A stretch of DNA of 64,000 bases from Rhizobium sp. Root482 (lineage in GTDB: Bacteria; Pseudomonadota; Alphaproteobacteria; Rhizobiales; Rhizobiaceae): positions 37,939 to 101,938 of the forward strand of contig NZ_LMFA01000003.1 in assembly GCF_001426565.1 (NCBI RefSeq). The letters are read 5' to 3'. Below the pieces are notes generated by a model. It saw nothing but the letters and a program-made list of their open reading frames with translations. It did no database searches and was not told where the DNA came from. Below, one piece after another: positions 57,881 through 64,000 of the stretch. How positions within the stretch are numbered: position 1 is the stretch's first letter; every line of letters starts with the position of its first letter. A program made the translations under genes and the position numbers.

Positions 57881-59263
57881 ATGGGACCGGAAAAGCCGCC
57901 GCGCCGTTCGAAAGCCGATCAGCAGCCGTTGACGATCGACCTGGAGGCCAATTCCTCCGAGGCGCAGGATGCGGGCGCGGCCGGCGACAGCCCGCGCGAA
58001 ACCCCATCCAACGCCGCCGTAAACGCGGCAACGCCGCCTGACGCCTTCGCGACAGAAGCCGGGGATGCCGAAGCCGTTCGAGACGAACCTGTCTCCCAAA
58101 GCCCAGCCTCCTCGGGCCCGGCTTCTTCCGACCCCGTTTCGCCCGGCTACGATTCGCCCAGTCCCGCTTCCGCCGACTCCGTTTCTGGCGACCCCGTTTC
58201 CGGCAACGCCACGCCCGACGAGCGCAGCGCGGATGCTGCGTCCGCCTTCACCGAGGAGCCGGCCTCGGCCGAGCCTGCCCGTTCCACCACCGTCGAACAG
58301 CGCGGCGCCTCCGCGTCCGGTGCCCTTGCGGCCGGCATTCTCGGCGGCCTTGTCGCCCTTCTCGCCGCCGGCGGCCTGCAATATGCCGGCGTCCTGCCGG
58401 CGCTTGGTCCGGGCGGCGCCAACAGCGCCACCGAACAGAGCCTTGTGGGCGAGATCGAGGCGATCAAGACCCAACTTGCCGAGACGCCCGCCACTGCCCC
58501 GGCACCCGTCGATCTGCAGCCGATCGAAACCCGGCTGGCAGCGCTGGAACAGCAGCCGGCCGATAGCGGAGCCTCGGCAGATGTTTCCGGCCTGGAGGCC
58601 GAGGTCACCAATCTCACGAGCGAGATCGCCACGCTGAAATCCACCCTTGCCGATCTCAGGCAATCGGCGGAGACGGAGCGATCCGAACTTTCGACCCGCA
58701 TCGAGGCGGCCGAGAAGAAGATCGATGAGCCGGCAAGCGACGTGCAGCTCGCCCGCGCCGTGGCGGTGACGGCGCTGAAGACGGCGATCGATCGTGGCGG
58801 CCCCTTCCTGGCCGAGCTCGACGCGCTGAAAAGCATCGCCGCCGACGATCCGGCGGTGTCCGGCCTTGCCGGCGATGCCGCGACCGGCGTCGTCTCGCGC
58901 GCCGATCTCGCCCGAACCTTCCCGGCGGCCGCCGATGCCATGCTCGACGCCGCCGAACAGAAGGACCCCGACCAGGGAATTTTCGGACGCCTGGTCGACA
59001 GCGCCTCCTCCGCCATCCGCGTCCGCCCGGTCGGCAGCGTCGAGGGCGAAGGTCCGTCGGCCGTCATCGCCCGCATCGAAGACAAGCTTGCCAATGGCGA
59101 CCTGAAGGGCGCGAGCCTGGAATGGGAGACCCTGCCCGACCCGGCCAAGGCGGCAGGCACCGATTTCAAGAACAAGCTGGACCAGCGCATTCGCGTCGAA
59201 GGCCTGATCGACGGCGCGGTTTCCGGCGCCATGACGACCAGGCAGGGCTCCAACCAGGGCTGA
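57881..59263 (+). CDS. Mitofilin/Mic60-like inner-membrane protein
   Basis: A 460-residue protein. A long acidic Ser/Pro/Ala-rich N-terminal region (about 1-145) precedes one membrane segment (about 147-172, ALAAGILGGLVALLAAGGLQ), a coiled-coil region (about 185-290) and the C-terminal mitofilin signature (DRGGPFLAELDALKSI through DLKGASLEWETLPDPAKAA). Alphaproteobacterial Mic60 homologues occur in the hem operon exactly here, and are proposed to shape inner-membrane invaginations and contact the outer membrane. It is followed by hemY with a 10-base gap. Confidence 0.88.
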   Translation: MGPEKPPRRSKADQQPLTIDLEANSSEAQDAGAAGDSPRETPSNAAVNAATPPDAFATEAGDAEAVRDEPVSQSPASSGPASSDPVSPGYDSPSPASADSVSGDPVSGNATPDERSADAASAFTEEPASAEPARSTTVEQRGASASGALAAGILGGLVALLAAGGLQYAGVLPALGPGGANSATEQSLVGEIEAIKTQLAETPATAPAPVDLQPIETRLAALEQQPADSGASADVSGLEAEVTNLTSEIATLKSTLADLRQSAETERSELSTRIEAAEKKIDEPASDVQLARAVAVTALKTAIDRGGPFLAELDALKSIAADDPAVSGLAGDAATGVVSRADLARTFPAAADAMLDAAEQKDPDQGIFGRLVDSASSAIRVRPVGSVEGEGPSAVIARIEDKLANGDLKGASLEWETLPDPAKAAGTDFKNKLDQRIRVEGLIDGAVSGAMTTRQGSNQG

Positions 59264-59273
59264 GGAAGAATTG

Positions 59274-60953
59274 ATGATCCGCATTCTGTTCTACGTTCTC
59301 GTCATTCTCGCCCTCGGCGCCGGCTTTGCCTGGCTGGCCGATCGCCCCGGCGAATTGTCGCTGATCTGGCAGGGAAGCCGCATCGAGATGAGCCTGATGG
59401 TGGCGGCCACCCTTCTGGTTTCGCTGATCGCCGCCCTGCTCATCCTCGTCTGGCTTGTCCGCACCCTCTGGCTGTCGCCGCATTCGCTGTCGCGCTATTT
59501 CCGCGCCCGCAAGCGTGATCGCGGCTACCAGGCATTGTCGACCGGGCTGATCGCCGCCGGCGCCGGCGATGCGGCCCTGGCGCGCAAGATGACCGCCCGC
59601 ACCCGTGGCCTGCTCAGCGCCGACCAGGAACCGCTGATCCATGTGCTGGAGGCGCAGACCGCCCTGCTCGAAGGCAAGCATGACGAGGCCCGCCAGAAGT
59701 TCGAACTGATGGCCGACGATCCCGAGACCCGGGAACTCGGCCTGCGCGGCCTCTATCTGGAGGCCAAGCGGCTGGGCGCCGACGAGGCGGCCCGGCAATA
59801 TGCCAAGCGCGCCGCCGACAAGGCGCCGCATCTGCCCTGGGCGACGCTGGCCGCACTGGAGGACCGCAGCCGCACCGGCCAGTGGGACGAGGCCATCCGC
59901 CTTCTCGACCAGGGCCGCGCCGGCCATGTGATCGACCGCAAGGACGCCGACCGCAAGAAGGCCGTGCTCTTGACCGCCCGCGCCCAGGATAAGCTCGAAT
60001 CCGATCCGAAGGGTGCCCGCGACGATGCGCTGGCGGCGCTGAAACTGGCCGAGGATCTCGTGCCGGCCGGCCTTGTCGCCGCAAAGGCGCTATTTCGCGA
60101 GGACAATCTGCGCAAAGCCGCCAGCATTCTCGAAAAGCTCTGGAAGCAGGAGCCGCATCCCGAAGTCGCCAGCCTTTATGTGCGGGCCCGCTCGGGGGAT
60201 TCGGCGCTCGACCGGCTGAAGCGCGCCAACAAGCTGGAAGCCATGCGGCCGAACAATCCGGTGGCGCTCGCTGCCGTGGCCGAAAGCGCGCTCGAGGCCC
60301 GCGAACTGTCGCTTGCCCGCGCCAAGGCGGAAGCCGCCGCTCGCAGCCAGCCGAGCGAAAGCATCTTCCTTCTGCTCGCCGATATCGAGGAAGCCGATAC
60401 CGGCGACGACGGCCGTATCCGCCACTGGATGAACCAGGCGCTGAAAAGCCCGCCCGATCCGGCCTGGACCGCCGATGGGGTGACCGCGCCCGAATGGCTG
60501 CCGGTCTCCCCGGTCAGCGGCAGGCTCGATGCCTTCGAATGGAAGCAGCCGGTCGCTCAGGTCGCCGGCCCGATCGAGGAAGGCGGCATCGATGCCGCCG
60601 AGGAGGCAATCCGCAGCCTGCCGCCGGTGGCGATCGCTCACCAGCCGGAGCGGGAACCGGACAGGCCCCGCCCGGCAGTCCCCCATCATGTCGTAGAGAC
60701 CGCACCGGCGCCCGACGAACCCGCCGTCGAGACCATCGCCGTGCCGGCCCCGACGGAATCCGTCATCGTGCCCCAGACCGTGCCCGTCGAGCCGAAGACG
60801 CCGTCCGAACCGAAGACGCCTGGTGAAACCAGGCCGGAAGTTCGCAAGAAGGACGAACCCGTGGTCGAACCCTTCTTCGGCCGGCCGCCCGACGATCCCG
60901 GCGTCCGACAGGACGTGAAACCAACGGAAAAAACCAGTTTCCGCCTGTTCTGA
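59274..60953 (+). CDS. hemY: HemY-like TPR membrane protein
   Basis: A 559-residue protein with two N-terminal membrane segments (about 2-20 and 37-65; the region between contains WLADRPGELSLIWQG, the HemY_N signature) and a series of TPR-like helices to about residue 400. The C-terminal 130 residues are Pro/Glu-rich and disordered. The name is historical: it is not protoporphyrinogen oxidase. It is conserved in hem operons of proteobacteria, with unknown function. The start ATG 59274 with GAGGAAG upstream is chosen over the TTG at 59271. Confidence 0.87.
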   Translation: MIRILFYVLVILALGAGFAWLADRPGELSLIWQGSRIEMSLMVAATLLVSLIAALLILVWLVRTLWLSPHSLSRYFRARKRDRGYQALSTGLIAAGAGDAALARKMTARTRGLLSADQEPLIHVLEAQTALLEGKHDEARQKFELMADDPETRELGLRGLYLEAKRLGADEAARQYAKRAADKAPHLPWATLAALEDRSRTGQWDEAIRLLDQGRAGHVIDRKDADRKKAVLLTARAQDKLESDPKGARDDALAALKLAEDLVPAGLVAAKALFREDNLRKAASILEKLWKQEPHPEVASLYVRARSGDSALDRLKRANKLEAMRPNNPVALAAVAESALEARELSLARAKAEAAARSQPSESIFLLLADIEEADTGDDGRIRHWMNQALKSPPDPAWTADGVTAPEWLPVSPVSGRLDAFEWKQPVAQVAGPIEEGGIDAAEEAIRSLPPVAIAHQPEREPDRPRPAVPHHVVETAPAPDEPAVETIAVPAPTESVIVPQTVPVEPKTPSEPKTPGETRPEVRKKDEPVVEPFFGRPPDDPGVRQDVKPTEKTSFRLF

Positions 60954-60981
60954 ACCGCAACCTCTTATCCGACGGAGCCGC

Positions 60982-61467
60982 ATGTTCGATCGTTTTCGTA
61001 TCTTTCTCGACAGCCTGACCGGCAACGGCGCCGCGCCGATCGCGGCCGATGATCCTCGCGTCGCCGTCATGGCGCTCTGCATCCAGGTCATGGAGGCCGA
61101 TGGCGAGACCGACCCGAAGGAACGCCGCAAGGTGCGGGCGATGATCAAGGATCATTACCGGCTCGACGATGCCGCACTCGACGCGCTGATCGCCGCCGGC
61201 CAGACGGCCGAAAGCCAGGCCATCGATTTCTTCCGCTTCACCTCCGATATCAAGCGGAACCTCTCCGAGGAACAGCGGATCGATCTCGTCGGCATGCTCT
61301 GGGAGATCGCCTATGCCGATGGCCGGCGCAGCGAGATGGAAGACCACGTGATCTGGCGGATCGCCGACCTGCTCGGCGTCTCCGGCCGCGACCGGATCAT
61401 CAAGCGCCAGGAAGTAGCCGCCGGGCTCGACGCGTCGGAAGAGACGGGCACCGCGCCCGAAAAATAG
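60982..61467 (+). CDS. TerB-family protein
   Basis: A 161-residue all-helical protein of the TerB/DjlA-N fold: ALCIQVMEADGETDPKERRKVRAM and MLWEIAYADGRRSEMEDHVIWRIADLLGV are the two symmetrical acidic motifs. Stand-alone members of this kind are usual in alphaproteobacteria and their role is unknown; tellurite resistance should not be inferred. It lies 28 bases after hemY and is the last gene of the operon. Confidence 0.85.
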   Translation: MFDRFRIFLDSLTGNGAAPIAADDPRVAVMALCIQVMEADGETDPKERRKVRAMIKDHYRLDDAALDALIAAGQTAESQAIDFFRFTSDIKRNLSEEQRIDLVGMLWEIAYADGRRSEMEDHVIWRIADLLGVSGRDRIIKRQEVAAGLDASEETGTAPEK

Positions 61468-61483
61468 GGCAGGCGCACTGATA

Positions 61484-62719
61484 TCAGCGCTCCGGCGCTT
61501 CCAGCGAATCGATCTTGCGCAATTGCGGAAAGCCGAGCGCCCAGATGACCGCGACGGCAAGCGTTCCGACCCCGCCGATCAGCACCGCCGGCACCGCGCC
61601 GAAGAAATGGGCCATGGTTCCCGCCCGGAATTCGCCGAGCTCGTTGGATGCGCCGACGAAGACCATGTTGACCGCATTGACCCGGCCGCGCACCGCATCC
61701 GGCGTCCACAGCGCAATCAGCGTCTCGCGCACATAGACCGAAATCATGTCGGCGCCGCCCATCAGCATCAGCGCCGCGATCGACAGCCAGGCGACCTCGG
61801 ACAGGCCGAAAATCACCGTGCCCACGCCGAACAGCGCAACGCCCGCAAACATCAGCGTGCCGGCATTGTGGCGGATCGGATAGGCGGCCAGCGTCACCGC
61901 CACGAAGATGGCGCCGATCCCCGGTGCCGCGCGCAGCAATCCAAGGCCAAGCGGCCCGAGCACCAGGATCTCGCTGGCAAAGACCGGCATCAGCGCCACG
62001 GCGCCGCCGAGCAGCACGGCGAAGAGATCGAGCGAAATGGCGCCGAGCACCACTTTCTCGGTGCGGATGAACTTGAAGCCCGCCAGCACCGAGGCCCAGT
62101 CGCGTGCCTCGGTAAGGCTGTGCTGCGCCGGCTTTTCGATCATCACGATGAGGATCGACGAGAGGACGAGGAAGGCAAGCGCCACCGAATAGGCGACGAC
62201 CGCGTCGAGCCCGTAGAGCAGGCCGCCGGCGACCGGGCCGAGAATTGCGGCCGTCTGCCAGGAGGAGGAGTTCCAGGCGATCGCATTGGAAAGATCCTTG
62301 GCTGGCACCAGATTGGGTGCCAGAGATTGCACCGCCGGCGCCATGAAGGCGCGCTCGATGCCGAAGACGATCAGGATGGCAAAGACCGGCCAGGGCGAAA
62401 ACGCGTCCGCCACCGTCAGGGCCAGCAGCGCAAGAGCACAGAACGCGCTGACCACCATGCAGATCGCCGCAATCGCCCGCCGCGAATAGCGATCGGCCAC
62501 CGAGCCGGTAATGAGGATCAGGGCGAGCGACGGCAGGAACTGGAACAGGCCGATCAGGCCGAGATAGAGCGTGTTCTGCGTCTGCGCGTACATCTGCCAT
62601 CCCACCGAGACGCTGATGATCTGGATCGCGAAGGAGGCAAGGAAACGCGCGAAGAAGAAGCGGGCATAGGACCGATGCCGGAAGGCGGCAAACCGGTCGG
62701 CATGCTGGTAGACGGACAT
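61484..62719 (-). CDS. MFS transporter (EntS-like)
   Basis: A 411-residue major facilitator of 10-12 membrane segments. N-terminal RFLASFAIQIISVSVGWQMY and the conserved loop GSVADRYSRRAI between the second and third helix are typical of the EntS/DHA3 exporters. The substrate is unknown. The start at 62719 is chosen because MSVYQHADRFAAFRHRSYARFF fits the family; the frame continues 8 codons. Convergent with the TerB gene and divergent from yggT. Confidence 0.87.
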   Translation of the reverse strand: MSVYQHADRFAAFRHRSYARFFFARFLASFAIQIISVSVGWQMYAQTQNTLYLGLIGLFQFLPSLALILITGSVADRYSRRAIAAICMVVSAFCALALLALTVADAFSPWPVFAILIVFGIERAFMAPAVQSLAPNLVPAKDLSNAIAWNSSSWQTAAILGPVAGGLLYGLDAVVAYSVALAFLVLSSILIVMIEKPAQHSLTEARDWASVLAGFKFIRTEKVVLGAISLDLFAVLLGGAVALMPVFASEILVLGPLGLGLLRAAPGIGAIFVAVTLAAYPIRHNAGTLMFAGVALFGVGTVIFGLSEVAWLSIAALMLMGGADMISVYVRETLIALWTPDAVRGRVNAVNMVFVGASNELGEFRAGTMAHFFGAVPAVLIGGVGTLAVAVIWALGFPQLRKIDSLEAPER

Positions 62720-62851
62720 TCGGCGAACTTTCGCGAGGAGCAACGGGAAGACAGGCGCCTATTAAACATGATTCCGCCCTGCGCCAAGCGCGGACTTGCC
62801 GGTTTGTTCGTCAATGTCTACATGTCTGTCGACAACGAATTGGAGACCGGC

Positions 62852-63145
62852 ATGCTTGCTGTCATTGCGACCCTGAATTTCATCATCAACATCGCGTGGT
62901 TCCTGATCATCGCCTCGGCCATCTTTTCCTGGCTCTATGCGTTCAACATCATCAACGTCAACAACCAGGCGATCAACATGATCGGCCGCTCGCTCTACCA
63001 GCTGACCGAGCCGCTCTACCGGCCGATCCGCCGGCTGCTGCCGAATATGGGCGGCGTCGACCTGTCGCCGCTGGTGGTTCTGGTGATCCTCTATTTCATC
63101 TGGTACCTGCTCAACACCACCATCGCCGCAGCACTGCTTTCCTGA
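62852..63145 (+). CDS. YggT-family membrane protein
   Basis: A 97-residue protein with two membrane segments (about 7-29 and 70-94) and the family motif LTEPLYRPIRRLLPNMGGVDLSPL between them. YggT proteins are small inner-membrane proteins linked to cell division or osmotic homeostasis in some bacteria; here there is no ftsZ or divIVA neighbour. The start at 62852 has GGAG upstream; a longer frame extends far upstream but is antisense to the MFS gene. Confidence 0.9.
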   Translation: MLAVIATLNFIINIAWFLIIASAIFSWLYAFNIINVNNQAINMIGRSLYQLTEPLYRPIRRLLPNMGGVDLSPLVVLVILYFIWYLLNTTIAAALLS

Positions 63146-63168
63146 GGCGACCCAGCGAGCACGAACAA

Positions 63169-63206
63169 AAAACCTCCGGATCGACACGATCCGGAGGTTT
63201 TCTTTT
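63169..63206 (+). terminator. Intrinsic terminator after yggT
   Basis: A 14-base-pair stem with core AACCTCCGGATC / GATCCGGAGGTT, loop GACAC and the tail TTTTCTTTT, 24 bases after the yggT stop. On the minus strand a GTTTTTTGTTCG tail also exists, so it may act in both directions. Confidence 0.9.
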
Positions 63207-63270
63207 GGCAGGATGATACGAAGGATGGGCCGGCTCTTATCCGGAGAACGGCGGCAGACCGAGAACGCGG

Positions 63271-63415
63271 AGGCTTTACCCCCCCTCTGTCACTTCGTGA
63301 CATTTCCCCCTCAAGGGGGGAGATCATTCTTTTCCCATGTGGGCACAAAGCTAGCGGCCCATCTCCCCCCTTGAGGGGGAGATGTCGGCGTCGCCGACAC
63401 AGGGGGGTAAAGCCT
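63271..63415. repeat. Type-C palindromic repeat (copy 2)
   Basis: A 145-base element bounded by AGGCTTTACCCCCC and GGGGGGTAAAGCCT with the same internal CTCTGTCAC.. and CTCAAGGGGGG arms as 32191-32337. The homology with the first copy extends into the flanking AAAGCCTCCGCGAAC sequence, so the element may be larger than the outer palindrome. The rest of the gap to ppa is empty. Confidence 0.8.
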
Positions 63416-63452
63416 CCCCGAACTCAAAAGCCGCGATAAACGAGCAGCCGTC

Positions 63453-63986
63453 CTACTTCGCCGCCTTGGCGCGCTCGATGGCTTCGACGATCAGCTGCTG
63501 GGCGACGGAAGCTTCCTTCCAGCCGTAGATCTTCACCCATTTGCCGGGCTCCAGGTCCTTGTAGTGTTCGAAGAAATGCTCGATCTGCTGCAGGGTGATT
63601 TCCGGCAGGTCGGTATAGTCCTTCACCTTGTCGTAGCGCTTGGTAAGGTGATAGTTCGGAACGGCGATGACCTTTTCGTCCTTGCCGGAATTGTCTTCCA
63701 TCATCATCACGCCGATCGGCCGCACATTGATGACGCAGCCGGGAACCAGCGGCCGGGTCGAGGCGATCAACACGTCGATCGGATCGCCATCCTCCGACAA
63801 TGTATGCGGCACGAAGCCGTAATTGCCCGGATAGGTCATCGGCGTATAGAGGAAGCGATCGACCACCAGGGTGCCGGCCTCCTTGTCCATCTCGTACTTG
63901 ATCGGATGACCGCCGACCGGAACCTCGACGATCACGTTGACATCTTCCGGCGGGTTCTTGCCGATGGAAATTGCATCAATACGCAT
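63453..63986 (-). CDS. ppa: Inorganic pyrophosphatase
   Basis: Family I soluble pyrophosphatase of 177 residues that hydrolyses diphosphate and so pulls biosynthetic reactions forward. The signature DGDPIDVL with flanking [14 protein letters not shown] is complete, and [10 protein letters not shown] with [17 protein letters not shown] are family blocks. The start at 63986 is the usual [19 protein letters not shown]. It ends in a type-C repeat region; no upstream neighbour is visible because the window ends. Confidence 0.97.
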   Translation of the reverse strand: MRIDAISIGKNPPEDVNVIVEVPVGGHPIKYEMDKEAGTLVVDRFLYTPMTYPGNYGFVPHTLSEDGDPIDVLIASTRPLVPGCVINVRPIGVMMMEDNSGKDEKVIAVPNYHLTKRYDKVKDYTDLPEITLQQIEHFFEHYKDLEPGKWVKIYGWKEASVAQQLIVEAIERAKAAK

Positions 63987-64000
63987 GTGTCCCCCAGGGG

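Noticed and set aside
59274..60953. hemY taken as protoporphyrinogen oxidase
   Set aside because: The protein has two membrane segments and TPR helices, without an FAD-binding motif. It belongs to the HemY-like family of proteobacterial hem operons.
60982..61467. TerB gene considered as part of a tellurite-resistance system
   Set aside because: No terA, terC, terD or terZ genes are present; stand-alone TerB proteins are common after hemY in this group.

Overview
The window is a stretch of high-GC, gene-dense chromosome from an alphaproteobacterium of the family Rhizobiaceae (Rhizobium/Agrobacterium/Ensifer/Shinella group). The grounds are a rhizobial-type glycerol/glycerol-3-phosphate ABC cluster (glpR-glpD-glpS-glpT-glpP), an F1-ATPase operon atpHAGDC without F0 genes, an mdh-sucCD-sucAB plus lpdA TCA cluster, an sdhCDAB operon, a second short FtsZ, an Omp19-like lipoprotein, a hemC-hemD-mitofilin-hemY operon and many RIME-like palindromic intergenic repeats. 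The exact genus cannot be fixed from this sequence alone. No rRNA, tRNA, prophage, transposase or CRISPR array was seen.

Layout. 1-4.9 kb: glp uptake and oxidation genes on the minus strand, with GlpR-like inverted repeats. 5.0-13.5 kb: an SDR oxidoreductase, a LysR regulator and a complete soluble NAD-dependent molybdenum formate dehydrogenase operon (fdsGBA, fdhD, fdsD), broken up by repeats. 13.5-16.9 kb: an Lrp regulator divergent from a saccharopine/lysine-dehydrogenase-type enzyme, then a GDP-mannose enzyme. 17.1-22.2 kb: atpHAGDC. 22.4-30.5 kb: a membrane protein, priA, transaldolase, a predicted ATPase with an acyltransferase, xerC and a TraB/GumN protein. 31.1-32.2 kb: ftsZ2. 32.4-44.9 kb: one long minus-strand TCA region (mdh, sucC, sucD, sucA, sucB, then MAPEG, LysE, a secreted protein, an SDR and lpdA). 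45.0-47 kb: zapE and an Omp19-like inhibitor. 47.2-51.4 kb: sdhCDAB. 51.6-57.7 kb: a charged secreted protein, a METTL20-like methyltransferase, EVE, YciI, gpsA, tsaD, and divergent hemC-hemD. 57.9-61.5 kb: a mitofilin-like protein, hemY and a TerB-like protein. 61.5-64 kb: an MFS transporter, yggT and ppa.

Most of this is housekeeping metabolism: glycerol-3-phosphate oxidation, formate oxidation to NADH, the lower half of the TCA cycle with complex II, and the F1 motor. The accessory content sits inside the TCA operons. A low-GC membrane gene lies between mdh and sucC with its stop overlapping the sucC start. A cupin lies between sucC and sucD. A PIN-domain toxin-antitoxin pair lies between sdhA and sdhB, with the toxin overlapping the sdhB start. 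These three insertions, and a GlpS/GlpT ABC ATPase pair that appears to have one canonical and one fully degenerate ATP site, are the most interesting observations. Starts were moved from the longest ORF to a downstream codon where a ribosome-binding site or the family length supported it; each case is stated.
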